64,000 bases of DNA, taken from NCBI RefSeq assembly GCF_000194155.1, contig NZ_GL877878.1, forward strand, positions 2,730,783 through 2,794,782. The letters run 5' to 3'. The translations under genes were made by a program, and so were the position numbers. Below, in pieces: positions 27,981 to 37,309 of the stretch. Each line of letters starts with the position of its first letter. Position 1 is the first letter of the stretch. The DNA comes from Saccharopolyspora spinosa NRRL 18395 (GTDB lineage Bacteria; Actinomycetota; Actinomycetes; Mycobacteriales; Pseudonocardiaceae). The notes below the pieces were generated by a model. The model was given only the letters and a program-made list of their open reading frames with translations. It was not told the origin of the DNA and ran no database searches.

Positions 27981-28553
27981 TCACTGGTTGCAGTAGTCGA
28001 GCAGGGCGCTGTTGGGCAGTTTGCTGGTGTCCAGCCGGAAGCTCCTGCCCGCATCGTCCAACACCAGCGGGTACACGACGTTCCAGGCCACGCACGTCGC
28101 TTTGAGCTGCGGTGGCGCGTCTTCCAGGCCCTGCGTGCTCATGAAGGTCAGCATCACCAGCAGCGAGCCGTCCGCACCCTGGTCGATGCGGTGCACCGTC
28201 CACCCGAAGTCGTGGGTGGTGTCGTAGCTGTCGAACCACTTGTCCTTGGGCAGCTCCTGCCACTTCTCGGGGACCACCGTGGACTTCCACCGGTCGTAGT
28301 TCCGCTCGTTGATGGAGCTGAAGTGGAGGTCCAGCAGGGACTGCACGCCCGCCAGATCGGGGCTCGCCGCGGCATCCGGGGTGTAGACGATGCCGATCGG
28401 GGACTTGACCCACTCGGCCGACTGCGAGGCCTGGGAGTTCTGCTGGGTGAGCGTGCGCGGGTAGACGTTTTCGGCCAGCAGCACCCCGCCGCCCGCCGCA
28501 CCGAGCAGCACGACGATCGCCAGCGGAATACCCCATTTGAACCAGGAACGCAC
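27981..28553 (-). CDS. Membrane-anchored protein of unknown function
   Basis: 190 residues from GTG 28553. An N-terminal helix (WGIPLAIVVLLGAAGGGVLL, residues 8-27) anchors an extracytoplasmic domain. That domain has paired Trp and Tyr residues (INERNYDRWKSTVVPEKWQE) and ends at LLDYCNQ. Two cysteines near the end could form a disulfide. The size and layout recall Mce-associated or NTF2-like stalk proteins, but I cannot name a family. It stands just before the DUF3145 gene on the same strand, 79 bases away. Confidence 0.7.
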   Translation of the reverse strand: MRSWFKWGIPLAIVVLLGAAGGGVLLAENVYPRTLTQQNSQASQSAEWVKSPIGIVYTPDAAASPDLAGVQSLLDLHFSSINERNYDRWKSTVVPEKWQELPKDKWFDSYDTTHDFGWTVHRIDQGADGSLLVMLTFMSTQGLEDAPPQLKATCVAWNVVYPLVLDDAGRSFRLDTSKLPNSALLDYCNQ

Positions 28554-28632
28554 GGTCTCAGCCTTTCACACCGAGATCGCTCGCGAGCGGTGGTTCCGGC
28601 AAGAACCGGAAATCACCCTCGCGAACCATGCG

Positions 28633-29148
28633 TCAGCCCACCCGGTGCAGCCAGGTCACCGGCGCGCCGTCGCCGGCGCGGCGGAACGGTTCGAGGGCGT
28701 CGTCCCAGGCCGCACCGAGCAGCTGGTCCACGCGGTGGCCGAAGGCCTCGGGGCTCTTGGTGTTGGCCGCGAGCGTCCGCAGCTGGTCCTCGCTGACCAT
28801 GATGTCGCCGTTGGCGCTGGTGCAGGCCCGCCACAGGCCCAGCCCGGGCGCATGGCAGAACCGCTGCCCGTCGACCCCGGGACTGGGGTCTTCGGTGACT
28901 TCGAAGCGCAGCATCGGCCACGCGCGCAGCGCGGTGACCAAGCGCGCTCCGGTACCCGGCTCGCCCGTCCAGTTGCACTCCGCGCGGAGTTGCCCTGGGG
29001 CTGCCGGTTGTGCCGTCCAGCGGAGTTCTGTCCGAATGCCGAGTGCGCCAGAGATTGCCCACTCGACGTGCGGGCAGACCGCAGACGGCGACGAGTGGAC
29101 GTAGACCACACCAGACGTGCGGCCACGGTCGCTGCCACGGGTGCTCAC
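28633..29148 (-). CDS. DUF3145 family protein
   Basis: 171 residues from ATG 29148. It has the DUF3145 signatures GVVYVHSSPSAVCPHVEWAI near the start, LRAWPMLRFEVTEDPS in the middle and ALEPFRRAGDGAPVTWLHRVG at the end. The family is restricted to actinobacteria, function unknown, and commonly sits beside the fab/accD genes as here. Frame intact. Confidence 0.85.
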   Translation of the reverse strand: MSTRGSDRGRTSGVVYVHSSPSAVCPHVEWAISGALGIRTELRWTAQPAAPGQLRAECNWTGEPGTGARLVTALRAWPMLRFEVTEDPSPGVDGQRFCHAPGLGLWRACTSANGDIMVSEDQLRTLAANTKSPEAFGHRVDQLLGAAWDDALEPFRRAGDGAPVTWLHRVG

Positions 29149-29538
29149 TGCTGACCTCCGCTGTTCGACGAGGGACGTCTTCCCCTACGACCTCGCGTAC
29201 TTGGCGATCAACAGGTGCGGCGTCATTCTGCATTGCGGATGGAGCGGTCCGCCACCAGAACGTCGTCATCCGTCTCGCGCCCGCGAGCGACCTGCACCGC
29301 TCGGCCCGGCCCCGCACCGACTGCTCCGAATGGTGGTAATCGCAGATCCGGGGCGTTGCCGTGGGCTTTCCGGGTCGCTCGAAAGCACCAGTGCACGACT
29401 GGCCGGAGAGTGGTGGATACCACTCGATCGGACGAAAGTCGGAACCTCGGGACAATACTTGGTCCCCCGACTAACGTCTCAGCTCGAACAGCGGGTGATC
29501 GTCGGGCGCGCGGTGTCCGCCGGATCTTGGAGGTCGTC
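29149..29538. other. Divergent promoter gap, no gene recognised
   Basis: It separates the leftward DUF3145 gene from the rightward 29539 gene. An open frame runs through it on the plus strand, but its composition is not coding-like and it contains no motif. Confidence 0.45.
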
Positions 29539-30792
29539 ATGCGACTGGTGCGGCTCGGTGCGGAACCGACCCAGGTCGGCGCCGACATCCGGGCGGCCAT
29601 CTCCGCATGGGGCACCGGTTGCTCGGTGCTCGGCGGGGTCGCCGCCTTCGGCTGCCGCCCGCCCGGCAGCCCGCGCCCGCTGGACGCGGTGATCGTGCTG
29701 CCCCGCGGGGTGGTCGTGGTGCTCGGGCTCGATCTCCCCGCGCCCGCGTTGAAGGTCGACGCGCCGCTGCAAACCCCGTGGAGGGTCGACGGCTGGCCGC
29801 TGGTGCGCACCGAGGGCGCGGTCAACCCCGGGTTGGAGGGGCTCGAATCGGCGGCCGCGCTGGCGCGCAGCCTGCAGTCGCGCGGGCTGGAACCGTTGCC
29901 GGTGGCCGCGATCGTGGTAGTCGGCCCGTATGCCGGTCAGGTCACGCAGCCCACCACCGACCTGCACCGCGGGGTGCGGGTGGTTTCGCCGAACACGACC
30001 AGCATCCTCGCCGCCGCCCGCGAGCTGGCCACCTACGAACGCCCGTGCCCCGTTGCCCCCGCCCAGCGGCTGTTGCGGGTGCTCGACGAGAACTGCGAGC
30101 TCGGCCTCACCGAGCTGGCCGACGAGGGCTTCCCGGTATCCGGGGCCGTGGATCTGGCCACAGCGGACACCATGCTGATCCCGAAGTACACCGACCATCC
30201 CGCAGCAGCGGCGGCGCGGCGATTCGCCCCGCGCGACAAGCTGATCGCGGTAGCGGCGACGGCGCTGGTGCTGCTTTGCGGCGTCATCGGGATGTGGTTG
30301 ACGCTCGGCAAACCCGCCGCTAGCCCGCCGCCGCGGACCCCGCCCATCCAGCGGGCCGACGGCGTCGAGTTCGCGCAGATGGTGACCGCTCGCGACGCCT
30401 CGTGCGCGCAGCACTCGTTCGGCGATGTGCAGCGCTGGTTCGAGCAGCGGCCGTGCCGGAGCCTGACGCGCGCGGTGTTCGACACTCAGGTTTCGGGTCG
30501 GTCGGCAGCCGTATCGGTGGTCATCGTCGAACTGCCCGACCAAGGGGCGGCCAGCGAGCTGCGGAAACTCGCCGATGCCGCAGGCACCGGTGGCGTCACG
30601 GATCTGATCGCCGAGGGCTCCGGCTGGCCGGACGGCCCCGACGGGTTCGACGACGCGGCGCAGGCCGTGCAGCAGAACGGGAACCAGGTGCGGATCGTGC
30701 AAACCGTGTGGCGGCACCGATCCTCCAGTCCGGACGACGTGGGACTCCGCGCGCTTGCCGAACGCGGCCTCCGCCTGACGCCCCAGCCCTGA
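29539..30792 (+). CDS. Single-pass membrane protein with NERD-like N-terminus, unknown function
   Basis: 417 residues from ATG 29539 with TTGGAGG just upstream. The N-terminal 100 residues (GSPRPLDAVIVLPRGVVVVL) resemble a nuclease-related-domain start but lack clear catalytic acids. A membrane helix lies at about 235-255 (LIAVAATALVLLCGVIGMWL), followed by a Pro-rich linker and an outer domain with a Cys pair in SCAQHSFGDVQRWFEQRPC. No family recognised with confidence. Convergent with the next gene and not in an operon. Confidence 0.65.
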   Translation: MRLVRLGAEPTQVGADIRAAISAWGTGCSVLGGVAAFGCRPPGSPRPLDAVIVLPRGVVVVLGLDLPAPALKVDAPLQTPWRVDGWPLVRTEGAVNPGLEGLESAAALARSLQSRGLEPLPVAAIVVVGPYAGQVTQPTTDLHRGVRVVSPNTTSILAAARELATYERPCPVAPAQRLLRVLDENCELGLTELADEGFPVSGAVDLATADTMLIPKYTDHPAAAAARRFAPRDKLIAVAATALVLLCGVIGMWLTLGKPAASPPPRTPPIQRADGVEFAQMVTARDASCAQHSFGDVQRWFEQRPCRSLTRAVFDTQVSGRSAAVSVVIVELPDQGAASELRKLADAAGTGGVTDLIAEGSGWPDGPDGFDDAAQAVQQNGNQVRIVQTVWRHRSSSPDDVGLRALAERGLRLTPQP

Positions 30793-30877
30793 CGCACCGC
30801 TCTCCCCGCTCCGGGTCCGCCGCGATTTGCCATCGGTCATACACAAGTCCGGGATCGCGGAGTCGAGAAGGCCGCCG

Positions 30878-30906
30878 AGGTTGCGCTACCCGCACCGCAA
30901 CGCAAG
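30878..30906 (+). repeat. Dispersed imperfect repeat, copy 1
   Basis: Shares ACCCGCACCG and ACGCAA with a second copy at 33727-33755, with further similarity (CGGGAT, CGGAG) in the 25 bases before each. Both copies lie in intergenic DNA. Confidence 0.5.
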
Positions 30907-30951
30907 AAGAGGCTGGAAACCCCTCAATGGAAATTGCGGCGGATTGCGCGG

Positions 30952-31635
30952 TCACGACTGCCCGGGTTCGCGAACTTCGTTCGATTTGGGCTGCCCGGGG
31001 ATCCGGGACGAGCCGCCCCGGGCCGGCGCGCGGTCCGCGGAGAGGATCTTCGGGGCCTTGGTCAGGTAGGGATTTCCCAGCCGGGCGAGGAACAACGCCG
31101 GTGCGAACAGCGGGACGACGGCCGACAACGCTGCCGCCGTCACGCCCGCGCGCAACACTTCGCGCGGCAGCAACGTGGTCCGGCGGTCGACGAAACGGTC
31201 GCTGGTCAGCGCCGCCAGCCACAGCACGAGCACGAACCCCGCCAGGGTCGCCACCGCCAGCAGGATCGCGGGTTGGTAGCCGAGCCGTTCCGCGCCGAGC
31301 ATGACCGAGATCCAGCCGAGCAGCGCCGGCAGCTGGCCGCGCTCGGTGGTGGCCGCCCAAAGCAGTCCACCCAGCAGCGCGAAACCGCCGCCGCTGCTCT
31401 GCCAGGTCTCGGTGAGGCGCTCGGCCCACTCGCCTCCGGTGAGCCCGAAGCGGGCGGCGAGCCGACCCAGCACGTCCAGCGCGGTCGGCCCGTCCTCCGG
31501 CACCAGGAACTGGCCGGCGATCCAGGCCAGCGTCCACAGCGACACCCCGAACGCGAGGACCTGCTGCCACCTCGGCCGGTCCAGCGCGGCCTGGTAGAGC
31601 CGCGCCAGTTCCCGTTGTTGCGCCTGCACGTCCAC
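30952..31635 (-). CDS. Polytopic membrane protein of unknown function
   Basis: 227 residues from GTG 31635 (AGGGG upstream; GTG 31629 is an equally good alternative). Five hydrophobic segments are visible, including QQVLAFGVSLWTLAWIAGQF, FALLGGLLWAA, AVATLAGFVLVLWLAALTSD and VTAAALSAVVPLFAPALFLA. The C-terminal tail is basic and polar. No motif identifies a family. It is on the same strand as the sigma/anti-sigma-like pair, 109 bases downstream of it, and could belong to the same regulon. Confidence 0.65.
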   Translation of the reverse strand: MDVQAQQRELARLYQAALDRPRWQQVLAFGVSLWTLAWIAGQFLVPEDGPTALDVLGRLAARFGLTGGEWAERLTETWQSSGGGFALLGGLLWAATTERGQLPALLGWISVMLGAERLGYQPAILLAVATLAGFVLVLWLAALTSDRFVDRRTTLLPREVLRAGVTAAALSAVVPLFAPALFLARLGNPYLTKAPKILSADRAPARGGSSRIPGQPKSNEVREPGQS

Positions 31636-31744
31636 CCCTGTCCTCGGGACCGGAAAGCCGCTGCCGATCGTCCGTGCCCGGCGGCGATCAAGTCCGGCAT
31701 TGATCAAATCGAGGGCGTGTCCGCGCTGCGGAGCGTGATCGGCT

Positions 31745-32776
31745 TCAGAAGACCCCGGGCCCTTCCGCGCACGCACCGTCGTCGGTGCAGGCCGGTGGGA
31801 TCGGGCGGATCATCGAGCCGTCCACGAGCCACTGCCCCTTCCCCTTGGTCGACACCAGGAAGCGACCGAGCGGATCCGTGGACAGCCGTGCCTGGCCCGC
31901 GGCCAGCGGCGGGGTCCGGAACGGCACCCCGGCGCCGATCTTGCGCCCGCTGTCCGCAGCGTACGTGGCCACCCGGGACTGCTCGCCGCCGCAGTCCACC
32001 GGTTGCAGCGCCGCGACGTCGCGCCCGGACCAGGCGATGGCCACCGGGCCGCAGGTGGCGTCCGGCACCGCATCGACGTGCCCGGCCAGCGAGGTCGCGT
32101 CCGGCGCGAGCAGCAGCACCAGGGACTGGCGGCTGCCCTGTTGCCCGGCCAGCACCGCGAGGCGGCCGTCATCGGCCAACGCCAGGTCGTCCACCCGCAG
32201 TTCCGGCGGGATCGCGATCCGCTGCCGCTGGCCGCCGCCTTGCACGACCACCACGGCGTTCCCGTCGAGGTAGGCGACGCGCTCGCCGCCCGCGGTCAGC
32301 AACCGCCCGTCGCCGACGTCGCCGGGCAGCACCCGCTGCCCGCCGCGCAGCAGCACCTCGACGATCCGGCGACCGTCCGATGTGGACACCGTGGTGTAGA
32401 CCCGGTCGTGGTCGGTGGCCAGGACACCTGCGTCGGCCCCGTCGACGCGGGCGACCTCCTGGTTCTCCCGGCCGGACCGCACGTCGAAGGAGGCGATCAC
32501 GCCGGGCGCTGGCGCGGCGAGATAGCTGTCCGGCTGGACACTGACCGGCTCGGGTTCCTGCTGGCCGGGAATGACCAGCGAGGCCACGACGAACGCGGCC
32601 GCCGCAACGGCCACCGCGCCGACCAGGGCGAGCAGCGGGCGGCGCGGCGACCTCCGCCGGCGCGTGGCCGCCAGCAGCCGAGGCAGCGCGTCCGGCTTGG
32701 GTTCCACGTCCTCGACCAGCCGGTGCAGCTGCGCTCTCAGCAGGTCCACGTCCCCTGTGCTGTTCCCGTCGTTCAC
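31745..32776 (-). CDS. Membrane protein with beta-propeller-like outer domain, probable anti-sigma partner
   Basis: The start at GTG 32776 overlaps the sigma gene stop by four bases (GTGA); GTG 32782 is possible too. About 343 residues. A short cytoplasmic part (VDLLRAQLHRLVEDVEPKPD) is followed by a membrane helix (ALVGAVAVAAAAFVVASLVI) and an extracytoplasmic part of repeated short beta strands (VLATDHDRVYTTV, LLTAGGERVAYLDG). No HxxxCxxC zinc anti-sigma motif is present. Coupling to the sigma gene and topology argue for a sensor or anti-sigma role, by inference only. Confidence 0.65.
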   Translation of the reverse strand: MNDGNSTGDVDLLRAQLHRLVEDVEPKPDALPRLLAATRRRRSPRRPLLALVGAVAVAAAAFVVASLVIPGQQEPEPVSVQPDSYLAAPAPGVIASFDVRSGRENQEVARVDGADAGVLATDHDRVYTTVSTSDGRRIVEVLLRGGQRVLPGDVGDGRLLTAGGERVAYLDGNAVVVVQGGGQRQRIAIPPELRVDDLALADDGRLAVLAGQQGSRQSLVLLLAPDATSLAGHVDAVPDATCGPVAIAWSGRDVAALQPVDCGGEQSRVATYAADSGRKIGAGVPFRTPPLAAGQARLSTDPLGRFLVSTKGKGQWLVDGSMIRPIPPACTDDGACAEGPGVF

Positions 32777-33264
32777 ACCCACTCCCCCAGCAGATCCGAC
32801 AGTCTCGAAACCCCACGCGAGCAGTACGACTTCACCGCACCCTGGCTGCAGCCCATGATCTCGGCGGTGCGGACCTCGCTGAGATCTGCGTAATAGCGCA
32901 GCACCACGGCCTCCCGCTGCCGGCGCGGCAGCTTCGCCAGCGCCGCTGCCAGCACCGCGCGGTCCACCCCGCGTCCCGTGTCGTCCGGCTGGCTGTCCTC
33001 GATGGCGAGCTTCGGCTGGTACTTCTTGGCGATCAACCGGCGCCGCAGCATGGACCGCGCCCGGTTGAGCACCGCCTGGCGCAGGAAGGCGAGCGCCTTG
33101 TCCGGATCACGCAGCCGGGAGCGGGAGTCGAAGACCCGCACATAGGCGTCCTGCACGATGTCCTCCGCAGAGGCGCGGTCGTCCACCAGCAGGATCGCGA
33201 TGCGCAGCAGTCGCCGGTAGTGCTCCTGGTACAGGTCGGTCAGCTTGCTAGTCAGTTCATCCAT
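32773..33264 (-). CDS. ECF RNA polymerase sigma factor (SigE-like family)
   Basis: 163 residues from ATG 33264. Region 2 reads YQEHYRRLLRIAILLVDDRA, then AEDIVQDAYVRVFDSRSRL. Region 4 reads KLPRRQREAVVLRYYADLSE and then ACG-spaced AEIMGCSQGAVKSYCSRGVS. No C-terminal extension. It would direct transcription of an unknown regulon. The membrane protein gene directly downstream overlaps its stop and is the expected regulator. Longer upstream start options exist, but the domain begins at this methionine. Confidence 0.88.
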   Translation of the reverse strand: MDELTSKLTDLYQEHYRRLLRIAILLVDDRASAEDIVQDAYVRVFDSRSRLRDPDKALAFLRQAVLNRARSMLRRRLIAKKYQPKLAIEDSQPDDTGRGVDRAVLAAALAKLPRRQREAVVLRYYADLSEVRTAEIMGCSQGAVKSYCSRGVSRLSDLLGEWV

Positions 33265-33786
33265 TGCCGCCAGCCCGTCGCCCGGCCAGGCGGTCACGGG
33301 CAATGCGATCGACACCGTCACATATCTGCACGACGCCCAAGACCCCCTCCTTGGTTGCGGCCGGAATTCACTCGTTATCAATTGGCTGCGCCCAACGGCG
33401 GCGAAGTTTACCGGCGCACCAGTCGATGATGATCTCCCGGCGGCTTCTGCGGGCCCCGACACCCAGATGGATCATGCCCGGTCAGCCCCATGCACTACCG
33501 CCGCGCGCGACTGGGGTAAGCGGCAGCCTCCGATGGGAAATATTGCCGCCGGCCGTCCCCGGCGGTAGGCCTGTGGTGCTGACGTGGCGGGAGGCTGCAT
33601 TGGAAATAGCTTCGAACCTCGCCTTCAAAGCGCCGAAGGGGCTCGGCCCAATCGATCGGGGCTCTTGGCGAGACCAGTCCCCAGCGCTCCGCATCGGACA
33701 CGCACGACTCGGGATTCCGGAGCCCAAGGTTCCGCCACCCGCACCGTCACGCAAACGAGTCCGGCGACAGCCTTCAGGAGGATGCG
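33265..33786. other. Intergenic stretch with the second dispersed repeat copy
   Basis: Divergent space between the sigma gene and the LLM gene. It contains the repeat copy at 33727-33755 but no recognisable gene. Open frames here are fragments with poor composition. Confidence 0.45.
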
Positions 33787-34611
33787 ATGAAGTTCGGGAT
33801 TTCCACGTTCATCACCGACGAGGGGATCGGCGCGACGGATCTGGGCCAGGCCGTCGAGGAACGCGGGTTCGACTCGCTGTTCATCGCCGAGCACACGCAC
33901 ATCCCGGCCAGCCGGGAATCGCCCTACCCGGCCGGCGGCGAGCTGCCCCGGATCTACTACCGCACGCTGGACCCGTTCGTCGCGCTAGCGGCGGTCGCCG
34001 CGGTCACGCAGCGGCTGTTGGTAGCCACCGGGATCGCGCTGGTCGTCGAGCGCGATCCGATCACCACCGCCAAGGAGGTCGCCAGCCTGGACCTGATCTC
34101 CGGCGGCCGGGTGATCTTCGGCGTCGGGGCGGGCTGGAACCGCGAGGAGATGCGCAACCACGGCACCGACCCGGCGACCCGCGGCGCGCTGATGGACGAG
34201 CGGATCCGGGCGATGCGGGAGATCTGGACCAAGGACGCGGCCGAGTTCCACGGCGAGCACGTCGACTTCGACCCGATCTACTCGTGGCCGAAGCCGGTGC
34301 AGCGGCCGCACCCGCCGATCTACGTCGGCGGGGAGAGCGAGCGGTCGTTCGCACGGGTCGCCGAGTACGGCGGCGGCTGGCTTCCGCGCGGCGGCACTGA
34401 GAACCTCGGAGAACTGGTGGCGAAGGTACGCGACCGAGCGGGCTGGCGGGTGCCGGTCGCGGTCTACGCGGCGCCGTGCGATCCGGCGGTACTGGAGTCC
34501 TACGCGGCGGCCGGGGTGGACCGCACGCTGTTCTACCTGCCGACCCGGCCGCGCGACGAATCCTCGCGCAGGCTGGACGAACTGGCCGAACTCGCCGAAA
34601 ATCTCGGCTGA
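33787..34611 (+). CDS. LLM-class F420-dependent oxidoreductase
   Basis: 274 residues from ATG 33787 with CAGGAGG upstream. It is a bacterial luciferase-like TIM barrel: FDSLFIAEHTHIPASRESPY, then RLLVATGIALVVERDPITTA, GRVIFGVGAGWNREEM and RPHPPIYVGGESERS. These match the F420-binding probable oxidoreductase subgroup (Rv2161c-like). The substrate is unknown. It stands alone, followed by cstA. Frame intact. Confidence 0.88.
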   Translation: MKFGISTFITDEGIGATDLGQAVEERGFDSLFIAEHTHIPASRESPYPAGGELPRIYYRTLDPFVALAAVAAVTQRLLVATGIALVVERDPITTAKEVASLDLISGGRVIFGVGAGWNREEMRNHGTDPATRGALMDERIRAMREIWTKDAAEFHGEHVDFDPIYSWPKPVQRPHPPIYVGGESERSFARVAEYGGGWLPRGGTENLGELVAKVRDRAGWRVPVAVYAAPCDPAVLESYAAAGVDRTLFYLPTRPRDESSRRLDELAELAENLG

Positions 34612-34780
34612 ACGAGCGGTCGCAAACCTCGCTGGACGCCGGTGACCTGAATTCAGGTGTGCCTTACATCCTGGTTACTTCCGGGCAATGTGCTGGACAT
34701 TCGGGACATGCGAGTCGATCCTCGTGTCTGCTGTGCCAGTCGAATCGCACAGTACAACGGAGAAATGGGGTCCGGGGACG

Positions 34781-36973
34781 GTGGCTGAGATAACGGCACC
34801 GAGCACTGGGGCGGCTCGGAAGCGCAAGATGAGTCCCAAGGAAATCGCCATCTGGGTACTGGTGGCGGTCGTCGGCGCGATTTCATGGGGCGTCATCGCA
34901 CTGGTCCGCGGCGAGGAGATCTCCGCGGCCTGGCTGGTTTTCGCGGCGCTCGCCTCGTACGCGATCGCCTACCGCTTCTACGCGCGGTTCATCACGTACA
35001 AGATCCTGAAGGTCGACGACACCCGCGCGACGCCGGCGGAGCGGCTGAACAACGGCACCGACTTCCAGCCGACCGATCGCCGGGTCCTCTTCGGCCACCA
35101 CTTCGCGGCGATCGCCGGGGCCGGCCCGCTGGTGGGCCCGGTGTTGGCCGCGCAGATGGGTTATCTGCCGGGCACCATCTGGATCATCCTCGGCGTCATC
35201 TTCGCCGGCGCGGTGCAGGACATGGTGGTGCTGTTCCTCTCCACCCGCCGCAACGGCCGCAGCCTCGGGCAGATGGCCCGCGAGGAGATCGGCCCGGTGG
35301 GCGGCATTGCGGCACTGATCGCGGTGCTGGCGATCATGATCATCCTGCTGGCGGTGCTGGCGCTGGTCGTGGTCGGCGCGCTGAAGGGCTCCCCGTGGGG
35401 CACCTTCTCCATCGGCATGACGATCCCGATTGCCCTGTTCATGGGCTTCTACCTGCGCTACCTGCGTCCGGGCAAGATCGTCGAGACCTCGGTGATCGGC
35501 GTGGCGCTGCTGCTGCTGAGCATCGTCGCCGGCAGCTGGGTCGCGGACTCGTCGCTGGCCGGGATGTTCACGCTCTCCGGCAACGAGCTGACCTTCGCGC
35601 TGGTCGCCTACGGCTTCATCGCCTCGGTGCTGCCGGTGTGGATGCTGCTGGCGCCGCGCGACTACCTGAGCACCTTCATGAAGGTCGGCGTCATCGTGCT
35701 GCTCGCGGTGTCGATCCTGATCGCGATGCCGATGATGAAGACCGAGGCGATCACCGACTTCGCGCTCAACGGGCAGGGCCCGGTGTTTTCCGGCTCGCTG
35801 TTCCCGTTCGTGTTCATCACGATCGCCTGCGGTGCGCTGTCCGGCTTCCACGCGCTGGTGTCCTCGGGCACCACGCCGAAGATGCTGGAGAAGGAGTCGC
35901 AGGTCCGGGTCGTCGGCTACGGCGCGATGCTGACCGAATCGTTCGTGGCGATCATGGCGCTGGCTGCGGCGTGCATCATCGACCCCGGCCTGTACTTCGC
36001 GATGAACATGCCGTCGGCGGCGCTCGGCAACACGCTGCAGTCGGCGTCGCAGGCGGTCGCCGGGATCGGCTTCCAGATCACACCGGACCAGCTGGCGGCG
36101 GCCGCGGCGGCCGTGGACGAGCACACGCTGGTCGGCCGCAGCGGCGGCGCACCGACCCTGGCCGTCGGGCTTTCCGAGGTGTTCTCGCAGGTCATCGGCG
36201 GGGACGAGATGAAGGCGTTCTGGTACCACTTCGCGGTGATGTTCGAGGCGCTGTTCATTCTGACCACTGTGGACGCAGGTACCCGGGTGGGCCGGTTCAT
36301 GCTGCAGGACACCGTGGGCAACGTCTGGAAGCGCTTCGGCGACGTCAGCTGGAAGCCGGGCAACTGGATTGCCAGCGCGGTGATCGTCGGCGCCTGGGGC
36401 TACTTCCTGTGGGCCGGGGTCAACGACCCGCTGGGCGGCATCAACCAGCTGTTCCCGCTGTTCGGCATCGCCAACCAACTGCTGGCGGCGGTGGCGCTGG
36501 CGGTGGCCACGACGATCCTGATCAAGTCCGGCCGCGCGAAGTACGCGTGGGTGACGCTGGTGCCGCTGGCCTGGGACGCGGCGGTGACGCTGGTCGCGAG
36601 CTGGCAGAAGATCTTCTCCGCCGACCCGAAGATCGGCTTCTTCGCGCAGCGCGCGGCCTACCAGGCGGCGCTGGACGCCGGGCAGACCAGCAAGGGCTCG
36701 GCGCACACCGTCGAGCAGATGCAGAAGGTCGTGATCAACTCCACTGTGGACGGTGTGCTCAGCATCCTGTTCGCGCTGCTGATCGTGATCGTGCTGGTGG
36801 ACGCGGTCCGGATCTGGATCAAGGCGCTGCGCACGAGCGCGCCGCTGCCAAGCACCGAGGCACCGCACGTGGAGTCGAAGATCTGGGCCCCGTCCGGGCT
36901 GATCCCGACAGTGGAGGAGAAGCAGACCCAGAAGGAGCTGGCAGCGGCCGGGAAGGCCGAGGCCAGCACATGA
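34781..36973 (+). CDS. cstA: Carbon starvation protein A, pyruvate/peptide transporter
   Basis: 730 residues from GTG 34781; the frame is open to 34688, but the upstream part lacks similarity. About 16 membrane helices carry the CstA signatures FQPTDRRVLFGHHFAAIAG, GTIWIILGVIFAGAVQDMVV, GFHALVSSGTTPKMLE and LFGIANQLLAAVALAVATT. In E. coli CstA/BtsT-type proteins take up pyruvate and peptides under carbon limitation. The C-terminal 60 residues are hydrophilic. Its stop overlaps the ybdD start by four bases. Confidence 0.93.
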   Translation: MAEITAPSTGAARKRKMSPKEIAIWVLVAVVGAISWGVIALVRGEEISAAWLVFAALASYAIAYRFYARFITYKILKVDDTRATPAERLNNGTDFQPTDRRVLFGHHFAAIAGAGPLVGPVLAAQMGYLPGTIWIILGVIFAGAVQDMVVLFLSTRRNGRSLGQMAREEIGPVGGIAALIAVLAIMIILLAVLALVVVGALKGSPWGTFSIGMTIPIALFMGFYLRYLRPGKIVETSVIGVALLLLSIVAGSWVADSSLAGMFTLSGNELTFALVAYGFIASVLPVWMLLAPRDYLSTFMKVGVIVLLAVSILIAMPMMKTEAITDFALNGQGPVFSGSLFPFVFITIACGALSGFHALVSSGTTPKMLEKESQVRVVGYGAMLTESFVAIMALAAACIIDPGLYFAMNMPSAALGNTLQSASQAVAGIGFQITPDQLAAAAAAVDEHTLVGRSGGAPTLAVGLSEVFSQVIGGDEMKAFWYHFAVMFEALFILTTVDAGTRVGRFMLQDTVGNVWKRFGDVSWKPGNWIASAVIVGAWGYFLWAGVNDPLGGINQLFPLFGIANQLLAAVALAVATTILIKSGRAKYAWVTLVPLAWDAAVTLVASWQKIFSADPKIGFFAQRAAYQAALDAGQTSKGSAHTVEQMQKVVINSTVDGVLSILFALLIVIVLVDAVRIWIKALRTSAPLPSTEAPHVESKIWAPSGLIPTVEEKQTQKELAAAGKAEAST

Positions 36974-37179
36974 CCGGCACGCCGATCCTGGCCAGGCTGC
37001 GCGGGTCCGCCCGCACGGCCTGGCAGATCGTGCGCGGCGTGGTGGGTGAGAACGCCTACGAGCGCTACCTCGACCACCACCGCCGAAACCATCCGGACGA
37101 AGTACCGCTGAAGGAGCGGGAATTCTGGCGCCGCCACGTGGACCGCCAGGACGCCACCCCCGGCTCCCGCTGCTGCTAG
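36970..37179 (+). CDS. ybdD: YbdD/YjiX family protein, CstA partner
   Basis: 69 residues starting at the ATGA overlap with cstA. It contains the family signature VVGENAYERYLDHHRRNHP followed by EVPLKEREFWRRH. Members are invariably encoded after cstA-type transporters and are thought to assist their activity. It ends in a Cys-Cys pair. A strong terminator follows. Confidence 0.9.
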   Translation: MTGTPILARLRGSARTAWQIVRGVVGENAYERYLDHHRRNHPDEVPLKEREFWRRHVDRQDATPGSRCC

Positions 37180-37195
37180 CTTCGCCGAACCCGCT

Positions 37196-37238
37196 GAGGG
37201 GCGCCCGTGACCGGGTTACTCGGTCACGGGCGCCCCTC
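37196..37238 (+). terminator. Terminator of the cstA-ybdD operon
   Basis: GAGGGGCGCCCGTGACCG (37196-37213) pairs perfectly with CGGTCACGGGCGCCCCTC (37221-37238), followed by ACTCATTTCTTCC. It is an 18-bp stem with a weak T tail. Confidence 0.85.
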
Positions 37239-37309
37239 ACTCATTTCTTCCGCGCTAATGACCGGGCCCACACCAAACGGCCCGAGATATGGCTACCCCA
37301 GCTGTAGGC

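Noticed and set aside
34883..37240. Very long open frame on the minus strand opposite cstA
   Set aside because: Its composition is the His/Arg/Asp-rich pattern of a shadow frame in high-GC DNA, it has no motifs, and the plus-strand CstA is unmistakable.
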